Source of the DNA: Bacteroidales bacterium UBA6267
GTDB lineage: Bacteria; Bacteroidota; Bacteroidia; Bacteroidales; UBA1556
Length of the DNA: 33,286 bases
Direction: 5' to 3'
Assembly: GCA_002440745.1 (NCBI GenBank)
Contig: DJVB01000003.1
Coordinates: 1-33,286 of the forward strand
In this document: positions 1 through 8,404 of the stretch, one piece after another
Position numbering within the stretch: position 1 is the stretch's first letter
Layout: every line of letters starts with the position of its first letter
The notes under the pieces: generated by a model
Database searches by the model: none
Told to the model about the DNA's origin: nothing
Seen by the model: only the letters and a program-made list of their open reading frames with translations
Translations under genes and position numbers: made by a program

Positions 1-85
1 GTAGTTAATTGAACACCTCAAAAAATTTATTTATCCAAACGGTACAGCCGGGCTTAAAAGTCGTATCCATCGAATTCTTCATTCC

Positions 86-147
86 AAGAAAAAAGAAAGA
101 GGCTAACTTCTGAAGCTAAACTTTGTTAATTTCGGAAGATAACCTCT
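86..147 (-). terminator. Putative rho-independent terminator of tnaA
   Basis: Positions 98-110 and 135-147 form a 13-bp inverted repeat with two mismatches. On the minus strand, just downstream of the tnaA stop, it is followed by a T-rich run (complement of 86-97). The loop is long (24 nt), so the strength is uncertain. The first 85 bases of the window hold no gene I can support. Confidence 0.5.
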
Positions 148-172
148 TCAATGTCAGATAGTTTTTCTCTTG

Positions 173-1546
173 TTAAATTCTTTCTAATTCAACAGTGAAA
201 TGTCTTAAAATCGGAGCTTCATAAACTATTCTGAAACCGGTTTTGATATTGTTTCGTCTTTCAAAAACATTTGCCAAAGTGGCCGCAACGTATTCTATAT
301 GATTATTGGTATAAGTTCGTCTCGGAATGGCAAGCCGCATAAGTTCAAGTTTGGGGAAGCGATCGAGATGGGTGATAGGGTCGCGGTCGGCAAGAATGGT
401 TCCTATTTCAACTCCTCTAACACCACCTTCAAGATAAGTTTCAACTGTCAGTGTTTGAGCTAAATACTGTTCTTTTGGGATGTGAGGGAAGAATCGAGTG
501 GCATCCACAAAAATGGCGTGGCCACCAAAAGGCTCCTGTACCGGAACGCCATATTCCACAAGTCGTTGCCCTAAAAATGCTACTTGTTCGATTCGGGTTT
601 CCAAAGTGGAAAATTCGGTTCCTTCGTCTAAACCTGCAGCAAGGGCATTCATATCGCGCCCCGACATGCCTCCATAAGTAACAAATCCTTCAAACATGAT
701 GTTATAAACCGAAGCTTTTTGGAATAATTCTTTGTCTCTCATGGCAATAAATCCTCCCATATTCACAATGGCGTCTTTTTTCGAGCTCATGGTCATCGCG
801 TCAGCATAGCTAAACATCTCTAAAACAATTTCTTTGATTGTTTTATCTGCATAATTTGGATTCCGTTTTTTGATGAAATATGCATTTTCAGCAAAGCGCG
901 CCGAATCGAATACTACAGGTTTTCCGTATTTGGAAGCTAAAGCTTTTACTTGTTTAAGGTTTTCAATATCAACAGGTTGACCACCGGCAGTATTATTGGT
1001 TACGGTCACGATGACAAATGGTACTTTCTCACCATTTTCTTTCAGAACGTCTTCTAACTTGTTTAGGTCAACGTTTCCTTTAAAAGGATGATATACAGTT
1101 GTGTCAAATGCTTCGTCAATAGTGCAATCGACTGCATGAGCGTGGCGAAACTCGATATGACCTTTGGTGGTGTCGAAATGAGAATTGCCGGGGACAATGT
1201 CGCCATTTTTAACTAAAACCGAAAACAAAACATTCTCTGCCGCCCGTCCTTGGTGGGTTGGTAGAAAATGTTCAAATCCTAAGATTTTCTGAATTGCATT
1301 TTTAAGTTTGTAGTAAGAAGATGCGCCTGCGTAGGATTCATCACCAAGCATCATCTCGCTCCACTGACGGTCGCTCATGGCGCCTGTACCGGAGTCGGTC
1401 AATAAGTCAACGAAAACCTGTTCGCTTTTGAGATTGAATAAATTGTAGTGAGCTTCTTTTATCCACTTTTCCCGTTCTTCGCGGGTGCTTTTATGAATTG
1501 GCTCAACCATTTTGATACGAAACGATTCTGCAAAAGGTAAGTTCAT
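173..1546 (-). CDS. tnaA: Tryptophanase (tryptophan indole-lyase)
   Basis: PLP enzyme that splits L-tryptophan into indole, pyruvate and ammonia in the cytoplasm. The 457-residue product matches the Bacteroides-type tryptophanases I recall along its whole length. The PLP lysine lies in SSKKDA (K257). It can be told from its sister, tyrosine phenol-lyase: D125 in HFDTT stands where the lyase has Thr, and Ile in RGVEIG stands where the lyase has its substrate-binding Arg. I start it at the ATG at 1546 (MNLPFAES), where the family begins; an in-frame ATG at 1609 would add 21 atypical residues. The leader is long and a likely terminator follows the gene. It appears to be monocistronic. Indole formation fits a gut- or sediment-type anaerobe, but that is inference. 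Confidence 0.93.
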   Translation of the reverse strand: MNLPFAESFRIKMVEPIHKSTREEREKWIKEAHYNLFNLKSEQVFVDLLTDSGTGAMSDRQWSEMMLGDESYAGASSYYKLKNAIQKILGFEHFLPTHQGRAAENVLFSVLVKNGDIVPGNSHFDTTKGHIEFRHAHAVDCTIDEAFDTTVYHPFKGNVDLNKLEDVLKENGEKVPFVIVTVTNNTAGGQPVDIENLKQVKALASKYGKPVVFDSARFAENAYFIKKRNPNYADKTIKEIVLEMFSYADAMTMSSKKDAIVNMGGFIAMRDKELFQKASVYNIMFEGFVTYGGMSGRDMNALAAGLDEGTEFSTLETRIEQVAFLGQRLVEYGVPVQEPFGGHAIFVDATRFFPHIPKEQYLAQTLTVETYLEGGVRGVEIGTILADRDPITHLDRFPKLELMRLAIPRRTYTNNHIEYVAATLANVFERRNNIKTGFRIVYEAPILRHFTVELERI

Positions 1547-1805
1547 ATATAATAAGTTTTTGGATTTTAAAATTAATTGATTACTAATGAAATACAGAGG
1601 TGAGCCCATTAAAATCTATCCCGCTCTTTCACATTTTGAAAGATATATTTTGGGGTGATTTGGATAGGTGATTTCATATTAAAAAATTCGCTTAATCATC
1701 GGCGAAAATAAGAATTTTTTAATATTCAAAATCGAAAATTAACAGGTTTTATCAACTCATTATATTAAATCGGTAAGTTCAATTGAATCAGATTAATTTC
1801 CATTG

Positions 1806-1813
1806 TATTTTTG
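1806..1813 (+). promoter_or_regulatory. Bacteroidota -7 box of the kinase-like gene
   Basis: TATTTTTG matches the Bacteroidota -7 consensus TAnnTTTG exactly. A TTG at 1783-1785 sits 20 bp upstream as a possible -33 element. It lies 24 bp before the ATG at 1838, so the more upstream TTG at 1811 is promoter sequence and not a start codon. Confidence 0.65.
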
Positions 1814-1837
1814 CCGTCAAATCAAAATTTCAATTTT

Positions 1838-2473
1838 ATGTTAGGTGATGTATTATTAATAGAAGAAAAACACCGTTTAGCAGGTGAACAAATTATTCAG
1901 TATATTCTAAAAAACCGCAAAGATCGTATGACTGTTGCTATTAGCGGTGAATCCGGAACGGGAAAAACTGAGCTCGCGCATGTGATTGCCAAAGGTTTGA
2001 GAGTGCATAATATTTTTGCAAAACCGCTGCATATCGACAATTATTATCGTATTCATCCATTAAAGCGCACCGCATGGCGACAAGAAAATGGCATTGAAAA
2101 CGTAGTCGGTTATGGAGAATATGATTGGGATGTCATTTATCAAAATATTGATGATTTCAAGAATAAACGCAAATCTACAATGCCATGCGTTGACTTAGTA
2201 ACTGAGCAAGTGGATCAGATTATTACCGATTTTTCAGAAGTGGATATGTTGATAATTGATGGATTATATGCCATTAAGACTGAAAATATTGATTTACGTA
2301 TTTTTATCGATATAACCTATCATGAGACCGGAAAAGCACAAAAATTACGTGGTAAAGAGCCTCAAAACGAGTATCGTATGAAAGTTTTATTGAAAGAGCA
2401 TGACATGGTGAGAAACCTAAAAGATTCTGCCAATATTATTATCTCAAAGGATTATGAGGTGGTTTTTTTATAA
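1838..2473 (+). CDS. Uridine kinase-like P-loop NTPase
   Basis: A 211-residue cytosolic protein with a Walker A motif GESGTGKT near residues 37-44 and a Walker B-like stretch MLIIDGLYA near residue 150, where the loop after the aspartate matches the uridine kinase/phosphoribulokinase fold. The PLHIDNYYR segment resembles the substrate-site DxxY of that family. The exact substrate cannot be read from sequence; a nucleoside or other small metabolite is likely. The start is the ATG at 1838, downstream of a clean -7 box. The 3' end overlaps the end of the convergent DUF1801 gene by 22 bp, so the two transcripts must overlap. Confidence 0.7.
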   Translation: MLGDVLLIEEKHRLAGEQIIQYILKNRKDRMTVAISGESGTGKTELAHVIAKGLRVHNIFAKPLHIDNYYRIHPLKRTAWRQENGIENVVGYGEYDWDVIYQNIDDFKNKRKSTMPCVDLVTEQVDQIITDFSEVDMLIIDGLYAIKTENIDLRIFIDITYHETGKAQKLRGKEPQNEYRMKVLLKEHDMVRNLKDSANIIISKDYEVVFL

Positions 2474-2919
2474 GCAGTTTCATAAAGGCTGATAAACTCT
2501 TCAACCGAAATTTTTTCGACTAATTGACCAATCAACGCTAAAGTAGGTTGGTCAATTTTTTTGAATCTAAGGCATGACTTACCCATGTCGGGTTTAGTTT
2601 TAAAATAATTTGGATATTCGCCTAAATACCATTGCATCAGTGAGTTATTCATATATATTCCAAAATGATATAGATTGATGCTGTTTTTTTGCGCAGCTAA
2701 ACCAATAAAGGGTAGAGGCTCATTTGGATTTACGTGATAACCGGCGGGATATATAGAATGAGGCACATAATATCCAATCATTCCATATTGGATGCCTTCT
2801 TCAAATCCCTTGGGGAGGTTTTGTAGGATGCTTTCTCGCAACATTTCAACTTGTGTTCTACGTTCTTCATTTAGAGAATTCAAGTATTCTTCAACTGTTT
2901 TAAAAGAATTTTTGTTCAT
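2452..2919 (-). CDS. DUF1801 family protein
   Basis: A 155-residue protein with the DUF1801 pattern: an N-terminal helical part (SFKTVEEYLNSLNEERR), then EGIQYGMIGYYVP, then a central GLAAQKNSINLYHFG strand region, then KPDMGKSCLRFKK. The family includes the Bacillus iron chaperone Fra/YdhG, but most members are uncharacterised, so I give no function. It starts 3 bp after the tgt stop and is almost certainly cotranscribed with tgt. Its last 22 bp overlap the end of the convergent kinase-like gene. Confidence 0.75.
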   Translation of the reverse strand: MNKNSFKTVEEYLNSLNEERRTQVEMLRESILQNLPKGFEEGIQYGMIGYYVPHSIYPAGYHVNPNEPLPFIGLAAQKNSINLYHFGIYMNNSLMQWYLGEYPNYFKTKPDMGKSCLRFKKIDQPTLALIGQLVEKISVEEFISLYETAYKKTTS

Positions 2920-2922
2920 AAT

Positions 2923-4053
2923 TTAAAGTCTTTCAGTTACTTTTTTAACCATTGCGTTTTTCCAAGAGGCAAAATCTCCGGCAATAATATGCTCTCTCGC
3001 TTGGTCAACAAGCCAAAGGTAAAAACGTAGATTATGCAGAGATGCAATCATCGGCCCTAAACTTTCGCCTGCAATAAACAAATGGCGTAGATAGGCTCTA
3101 CTATATTGATTATCAACAAATGACAGCCCATTTGCATCGACAGGTGAAAAATCTTTTTGCCACTTTTGGTTTTTAATATTGATAATTCCTTCTGAAGTGA
3201 ACAGCATTCCGTTTCGCCCGTTTCGTGTCGGCATCACACAATCGAACATATCCACTCCCAAAGCAATGGATTCTAATATGTTAGCAGGAGTGCCGACTCC
3301 CATTAAGTATCGTGGTTTATCGTGGGGCAAAATATTGCAAACCACTTCAGTCAATTCATACATCACCTCAGCAGGTTCGCCAACACTTAAACCACCAATT
3401 GCATTTCCTTCCATACCTCGTGAAGCAATATAATCCGCTGACTTACTGCGCAAATCCCGATAAACTGACCCTTGAACTATTGGGAAAAAGGTTTGGCTGT
3501 GACCATAAATCGGTTCGGTTTTCTTAAAATGCTCAATTCCTCTGTCCAACCAACGGTGCGTCATTTCCATTGATTTTTTTGCATAATTATATTCACATGG
3601 ATAAGGTGTACATTCATCAAGCGCCATCATTATATCACTGCCTATAACACGTTGTTTTTCAACTACATTTTCCGGTGTAAAAATATGTTTAGAACCATCA
3701 ATATGACTGTTGAAATGCACTCCGTCTTCTTTGATTTTTCGAGTTTCACTCAAGCTAAAAACCTGATAGCCACCACTGTCTGTCAGAATAGGGCCACTCC
3801 ATCCATTAAATTTATGCAGTCCACCCGCTGCCTCAAGCACTTCCAAACCCGGACGAAGATATAGATGATAGGTGTTGCCTAAAATTATTCTGGCATGAGT
3901 GTCTTCGGTTAACTCTTTGATGTGGACTGCCTTAACTGTTCCCACAGTTCCAACGGGCATAAAAACAGGGGTGGCAATTTCTCCATGATCGGTGAAAACT
4001 TTACCTGCTCTTGCTTTGCTATTTTTATCAATAGATTCTATCTTGAAATTCAT
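2923..4053 (-). CDS. tgt: Queuine/preQ1 tRNA-ribosyltransferase
   Basis: Exchanges guanine 34 for preQ1 (or queuine) in GUN-anticodon tRNAs, a step of queuosine synthesis. The 376-residue protein shows the TGT barrel motifs: LTDSGGYQ with the general acid-base D92, the substrate loop GGLSVGEP, and DMFDCVMPTRNGRNG with the nucleophile D271. The CxCxxC zinc ligands usual before YSRAYLRHL are absent; the segment reads SPVDANGLSFVDNQ. As I recall this is shared by Bacteroidota TGTs, so it is a lineage trait and not decay. The ATG at 4053 is chosen because the more upstream TTG lies inside a -7 promoter box. The DUF1801 gene follows after 3 bp. Confidence 0.93.
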   Translation of the reverse strand: MNFKIESIDKNSKARAGKVFTDHGEIATPVFMPVGTVGTVKAVHIKELTEDTHARIILGNTYHLYLRPGLEVLEAAGGLHKFNGWSGPILTDSGGYQVFSLSETRKIKEDGVHFNSHIDGSKHIFTPENVVEKQRVIGSDIMMALDECTPYPCEYNYAKKSMEMTHRWLDRGIEHFKKTEPIYGHSQTFFPIVQGSVYRDLRSKSADYIASRGMEGNAIGGLSVGEPAEVMYELTEVVCNILPHDKPRYLMGVGTPANILESIALGVDMFDCVMPTRNGRNGMLFTSEGIINIKNQKWQKDFSPVDANGLSFVDNQYSRAYLRHLFIAGESLGPMIASLHNLRFYLWLVDQAREHIIAGDFASWKNAMVKKVTERL

Positions 4054-4071
4054 CGGTTTCTTTAAAATCTG

Positions 4072-4079
4072 CAAAAATA
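4072..4079 (-). promoter_or_regulatory. -7 box of the tgt operon
   Basis: Read on the minus strand this is TATTTTTG, an exact TAnnTTTG, 18 bp before the tgt ATG. No convincing -33 TTTG is seen at the usual distance. Confidence 0.55.
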
Positions 4080-4246
4080 GTGGAAATGTTTGTTCAACAG
4101 TGAGTGACTTTTATCCGTTTTTCCTTGAATAGCTGATTATTGATTTATGGTTGTTATTATTAATAACTATTCCATAATTAAGGATTTCTTAGTATTTCGA
4201 TTTTAAAAATATCTTTCATTTGCATCGGAATTCTAAATAACCAACT

Positions 4247-5671
4247 ATGTTTAAGAAGACAAAAATCATCGCGACTATTTCAGATAAAAACTGTGAATTA
4301 GATTTTTTACAAACCTTGTATGATAATGGTGTCAATGCAATTCGCCTGAATACAGCTCATCAAAGTATGGAAGGGGCTTTGAAGGTGATTGAGAATGTGA
4401 GAAAAATCTCAGATAAGATTGCTATTTTGGTGGATACAAAAGGTCCTGAAATACGAACTAATATTATGGCTGAACCTTTGATTGTTAAGCGTGGCGAGAA
4501 AATCAGAATGGCGGGAAATCCTGGTGTGGAATCTACAAATGATTGTATATATGTGAGTTATGCCGGTTTTGTCAACGATGTTGCGCTTGGGAGTAAGATA
4601 TTGATTGATGATGGAATACTTGAACTGGTAGCCGTTGAAAAAGATGGTAATGCGTTGATTTGTGAGGTTCAAAATAATGGAAAAATTGAAGGCAGAAAAA
4701 GCATAAATCTCCCGTCTGCGATGGTTAAACTTCCTGCGCTTACACGAAAGGATATGGATTATATCCGATTTGCTGCAGAACAAAATTTGGATTTTATCGC
4801 GCACTCTTTTGTACGAAAAGCGGAGGATGTGATTGCCGTTCAGAGTATTTTGGATGCAATGGATAGCCCCATAAAAATCATTGCGAAGATTGAAAACAAA
4901 GAGGGGGTTGATAATATTGATGAAATTTTGGACCATGTTTATGGGGTGATGGTAGCGCGGGGTGATTTGGCTATCGAAATTAGTGCTGAAAAACTTCCTT
5001 TAGTGCAGAAGATGATTATCAAAAAATGCGTTGAAGCCCGTAAACCTGTGATTGTTGCTACTCAAATGCTTCATACCATGATTGAGAATCCACATCCAAC
5101 TCGTGCCGAAGTCAGCGATGTGGCTAATGCCATTTTGGATGGAGCAGACGCACTCATGCTAAGTGGTGAAACAGCTTATGGAAAATTTCCGGTGGAAGCT
5201 GTTAAAATGATGACAGCCATTTCTTTGGAAGTTGAGAAACAGATAAAGCCCTTTTTAGATATGCCGCCAAAAATAATTTCCACACAAAAGGCTTCTTTTA
5301 TGGTTAAGGCTGCGGTGGGTGCTACAGTCAATCTGCCGGTAGGAGTTATAGTTGCGGACACATCCTCCGGAAACACAGTCCGTGGATTGGCTGCTTATAG
5401 AGGTCCTGCAATAATTTATGCTCAGTGTTATTCCAAGCAAACAATGCGTATTCTGGCACTTTCTTTTGGTGTTTTTGCCGAATTTATTCAGCATGACGAG
5501 ATGCACGATGCTTTCCTTCAACAAGCACTCAAGAATTTACAAAATCATGATTTGCTCAAACCTGACGCATTGATAGTTGTGGTTGCCGGTAATTTTGGAA
5601 AATCTGGTGGTACTTCTCTTTTAGAAATTGGTTCATTAGCTGAATTATCTGATTTTATCGCTAAAAATTAA
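4247..5671 (+). CDS. pyk: Pyruvate kinase
   Basis: Last step of glycolysis: PEP plus ADP gives pyruvate plus ATP. The 474-residue protein is full length. It shows KIIATI at the N-terminus, AIRLNTAH with the phosphate-binding Arg, the B-domain around residues 70-160, IAKIENKEGV with the catalytic Lys, VMVARGDLAIE, and the signature ATQMLHTMIENPHPTRAEV. The C-terminal domain (about residues 345-474) is the usual regulatory fold. A near-consensus -7 box (TTCATTTG, 4215-4222) lies 25 bp upstream. The gene is divergent from tgt and followed after 39 bp by cca, which has its own promoter box. Confidence 0.95.
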   Translation: MFKKTKIIATISDKNCELDFLQTLYDNGVNAIRLNTAHQSMEGALKVIENVRKISDKIAILVDTKGPEIRTNIMAEPLIVKRGEKIRMAGNPGVESTNDCIYVSYAGFVNDVALGSKILIDDGILELVAVEKDGNALICEVQNNGKIEGRKSINLPSAMVKLPALTRKDMDYIRFAAEQNLDFIAHSFVRKAEDVIAVQSILDAMDSPIKIIAKIENKEGVDNIDEILDHVYGVMVARGDLAIEISAEKLPLVQKMIIKKCVEARKPVIVATQMLHTMIENPHPTRAEVSDVANAILDGADALMLSGETAYGKFPVEAVKMMTAISLEVEKQIKPFLDMPPKIISTQKASFMVKAAVGATVNLPVGVIVADTSSGNTVRGLAAYRGPAIIYAQCYSKQTMRILALSFGVFAEFIQHDEMHDAFLQQALKNLQNHDLLKPDALIVVVAGNFGKSGGTSLLEIGSLAELSDFIAKN

Positions 5672-5697
5672 AGAAGTCAATTTGCCTTCATTTTAGT

Positions 5698-5705
5698 TAA
5701 TTTTG
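5698..5705 (+). promoter_or_regulatory. -7 box immediately before cca
   Basis: TAATTTTG is an exact TAnnTTTG match ending 6 bp before the ATG at 5711. Transcription would start at or within a few bases of the start codon, so the cca mRNA may be leaderless. Confidence 0.5.
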
Positions 5706-5710
5706 CCGTT

Positions 5711-7150
5711 ATGGAAACGGAGAAAAATTTTAGAGACCTTTTACAGAATCCTGTATTTGAAATAATCAGAAAAGTTGCTGATAAACAAGGTGTTGAGGTC
5801 TATGTAATAGGTGGTTGGGTTCGCGATCTCATAATGAATCGACCAAATGTTGACATTGATTTTACGGTAAATGGTAGTGGAATTGAATTGGCAAAAGAGG
5901 TAGCGAACTGCATTAAGGGGTCTCACTTTTCTTTTTTTAAAAATTTTGGAACTGCAATGATAGCCTGTAATATGAATGGGCAAGAATTGCAGTTGGAATT
6001 TGTAGGTATGCGAAAGGAATCGTATCGTTCTGATTCTCGCAAACCTATCGTAGAGGATGGTACAATAGAAGATGATCAAAATCGTCGTGATTTTACTATT
6101 AACGCTATGGCAATTTCGTTGAATGGAAAATCTTATGGCGAATTGCTCGATCCTTTTAATGGTAGGCATGACATTGTGAATAAGATTATTAGAACTCCCC
6201 TTGATCCGGATATTACTTTTAGCGACGATCCTTTGCGTATGATTCGTGCCATAAGGTTTTCAACTCAGTTAGATTTTACTATCGAAACTGAAACTTTGGA
6301 ATCTATTTCTCGCCAAAAGCATCGCTTACCAATTGTTAGTCAGGAGCGTATTACTGAGGAGCTTAATAAAATAATGCTAAGTAAAGCCCCCGGAAAGGGA
6401 TTATTTCTATTAGAAAAAACAGGTTTACTGAAGTATTTTCTCCCTGAGCTTGTTGCGTTAAAAGGTGTGGAAATAATTGATAATAAAGGACATAAAGATA
6501 ATTTTTATCACACTCTGCAAGTAGTTGATAATATTGCCAAAATGACTGATAATCTTTGGCTACGTTATGCGGCATTGTTCCACGATATTGCTAAAGCTCC
6601 AACCAAAAAGTTTGTAGAAGGGCAAGGGTGGACTTTTCATGGTCATGAGTTTCTGGGCGCCAAGATGATTCCCGGAATGTTTAAAAAATTGCGTTTGCCG
6701 CTTCACGACCCTATGAAATATGTGCAAAAATTAGTGCAACTGCATCTCAGGCCAATTGCTTTGGTAGAGGATATTGTTACTGATTCGGCTGTGCGGCGAT
6801 TGCTTTTTGACGCTGGTGATGATATTGATGATTTAATGACCCTTTGTCACGCCGACATCACAAGCAAAAATGAACAGAAAGTGCAGCGATTTCATCGGAA
6901 TTTTGAGCTCGTAAAGCAAAAAATGGTTGAAATCGAAGAGCAAGACCGGGTTAGAAATTGGCAGCCTCCGGTTACAGGTGAATTGATTATGGAGACTTTC
7001 GGATTAGCTCCATCACGCGAAGTTGGAATTATTAAAAATGCTATTCGAGAGGCTATTTTAGATGGAAACTTAAAAAACGACTTTAACGAAGCTTATCAAT
7101 TCATGCTTGAAAAAGGGGAGGAGTTAGGTCTAAAACCTGTTTTGGAATGA
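5711..7150 (+). CDS. cca: CCA-adding tRNA nucleotidyltransferase with HD domain
   Basis: Adds or repairs the 3' CCA of tRNAs. The 479-residue protein begins with the class II poly(A)-polymerase-like head: GGWVRDLIM, then the metal-binding DIDF, then RRDFTINAMA. A neck and body follow, and an HD phosphohydrolase domain starts near residue 255 (HTLQ, then LFHDIAK, then GHEF). This layout is usual for Bacteroidota CCA enzymes. Whether it adds all three bases or only part is not decidable here. The final TGA overlaps the ATG of the downstream phosphoesterase (ATGA), which suggests coupled translation. Confidence 0.92.
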   Translation: METEKNFRDLLQNPVFEIIRKVADKQGVEVYVIGGWVRDLIMNRPNVDIDFTVNGSGIELAKEVANCIKGSHFSFFKNFGTAMIACNMNGQELQLEFVGMRKESYRSDSRKPIVEDGTIEDDQNRRDFTINAMAISLNGKSYGELLDPFNGRHDIVNKIIRTPLDPDITFSDDPLRMIRAIRFSTQLDFTIETETLESISRQKHRLPIVSQERITEELNKIMLSKAPGKGLFLLEKTGLLKYFLPELVALKGVEIIDNKGHKDNFYHTLQVVDNIAKMTDNLWLRYAALFHDIAKAPTKKFVEGQGWTFHGHEFLGAKMIPGMFKKLRLPLHDPMKYVQKLVQLHLRPIALVEDIVTDSAVRRLLFDAGDDIDDLMTLCHADITSKNEQKVQRFHRNFELVKQKMVEIEEQDRVRNWQPPVTGELIMETFGLAPSREVGIIKNAIREAILDGNLKNDFNEAYQFMLEKGEELGLKPVLE

Positions 7151-7671
7151 AACGCATTGGTGTAATAAGCGACACGCATGGCAGTTTTGAGCCGAAATTT
7201 GCTGAGTTTTTTGCCAACTGTGATGAATTATGGCATTTGGGCGACTGGGGTGATATTTCTGTTTTAGAGAAAATGTTAGCTATTGCTCCTGTTCGTGGTG
7301 TTTACGGAAATATTGACGGTCAGGATATTAGAAAAACTTTTCCGGAATATCAGATGTTTGACATCGAAGGATTTAGGGTTTTGATGATTCATATTGGCGG
7401 CTATCCCGGGCGATATGAACCTTTGGTGCGGCAAACACTTGAACTTCGAAAACCCGACCTCTTTCTGTCAGGTCATAGTCATATCCTAAAAGTTATTAAT
7501 GACAAAAAACGAAACTTGTTGCATATCAATCCGGGCGCTGCGGGGAATAGTGGTTTTCATAAAATAAAAACTGCCGTGCGATTTGTGTTAAATCAGGGTG
7601 AAATATCTGATTTTCAAATTCTTGAAGTCGATAGAAATCGTTTGATGACCACTAATTCCACTGAGGGTTAG
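7147..7671 (+). CDS. YfcE-type metallophosphoesterase
   Basis: A 174-residue calcineurin-like phosphoesterase. The metal-binding motifs appear in order: ISDTHG (residues 7-12), HLGDWG, GNIDG and SGHSH, then NPGA. Size and motif spacing match the YfcE/MJ0936 group, which acts on phosphodiesters in vitro; the physiological substrate is unknown. The ATG overlaps the cca stop by 4 bp, so it is coexpressed with cca, but a role in tRNA repair is only a guess. The 3' end overlaps the convergent yqgE gene by 20 bp. Confidence 0.85.
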   Translation: MKRIGVISDTHGSFEPKFAEFFANCDELWHLGDWGDISVLEKMLAIAPVRGVYGNIDGQDIRKTFPEYQMFDIEGFRVLMIHIGGYPGRYEPLVRQTLELRKPDLFLSGHSHILKVINDKKRNLLHINPGAAGNSGFHKIKTAVRFVLNQGEISDFQILEVDRNRLMTTNSTEG

Positions 7672-8245
7672 TCGGAAAATTGAGCCAATGTCTAAAGTCG
7701 TTACCCATTTTTTGAATGCTCTTTTCCCAAAGTGATTCGGGGTCGTCCGAAAATACTTCATTGGAAGAAATATGTGAAACTAACCAGGCCTTTTCTTTTA
7801 ACTCCTTGGTTAACTGGTTTTTAGTCCAGCCGGAGTAACCTAAATAAAATCTCACATCATCCTTGCTGATTAAGCCTCGTAAAACCAATTCATTGATTCG
7901 GTCAATATTTCCACCCCAAAAAACTCCTGGGATGATTTCCATGCTATCGGGGATTAAATCGTTTCTTCGGTGAAGATAAAACAAACTATCCGTCTGAACA
8001 GGCCCTCCAAGATATACCGGACAATTTAGAGAGGTGAAATTCGCCGTAATCTGATCCACTGTATATTCAGTCTTCTTGTTGATTATCAGCCCGAAACTAC
8101 CTTCTTCTAAGCTATGATCGGCTATTAGAAGCACAGACCGTTTAAAATAAAAATCAGGAAGAAAGGGCTCTGAAATGAGCATTTTGCCTTTTCCTGCTTT
8201 TATACCACTCGATTTAAAATCAAAAATTTTGTTGAGTTGATTCAT
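7652..8245 (-). CDS. yqgE: YqgE/AlgH family protein
   Basis: A 197-residue protein with the YqgE/AlgH (DUF179) pattern: GKMLISEPFLPDFYFKRSVLLI at the N-terminus (core GKxLISxP), then the GSFGLIINKK segment, the CPVYLGGPV motif and FYLGYSGW near the C-terminus. The biochemical function of the family is not established; AlgH was first named from alginate regulation in Pseudomonas. It is monocistronic and divergent from murL. Its stop lies inside the 3' end of the phosphoesterase gene. Confidence 0.9.
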   Translation of the reverse strand: MNQLNKIFDFKSSGIKAGKGKMLISEPFLPDFYFKRSVLLIADHSLEEGSFGLIINKKTEYTVDQITANFTSLNCPVYLGGPVQTDSLFYLHRRNDLIPDSMEIIPGVFWGGNIDRINELVLRGLISKDDVRFYLGYSGWTKNQLTKELKEKAWLVSHISSNEVFSDDPESLWEKSIQKMGNDFRHWLNFPTNPQWN

Positions 8246-8355
8246 GATAACTTTCTGATTTTGAATTGTATTTGCAATAATACCAATCAGATGAGAGTCG
8301 AATTAAACTAATTCATTTCAATCCAAAAACTCCTCTGAACGCCAAAAATATTATT

Positions 8356-8363
8356 TATCTTTG
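8356..8363 (+). promoter_or_regulatory. -7 box of the murL-murD2 operon
   Basis: TATCTTTG is an exact TAnnTTTG match about 42 bp before the murL start region. No clear -33 element is seen. Confidence 0.55.
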
Positions 8364-8404
8364 CTTATATTTAACGACATAAAATTACATTTATTTAAAT
8401 ATAC

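Noticed and set aside
12..90. Short minus-strand ORF of about 25 codons at the left edge
   Set aside because: No recognisable family, no promoter box, and it lies beyond the likely tnaA terminator; chance length.
1609..1677. A 22-codon minus-strand ORF upstream of tnaA whose stop overlaps an in-frame upstream ATG (TAATG), as a possible TnaC-like leader
   Set aside because: The peptide has no tryptophan and no TnaC resemblance, the upstream ATG would add residues foreign to the family, and an ORF of this size is expected by chance.
4409..4936. A 175-codon minus-strand frame inside pyruvate kinase
   Set aside because: Antisense shadow of a well-supported gene.
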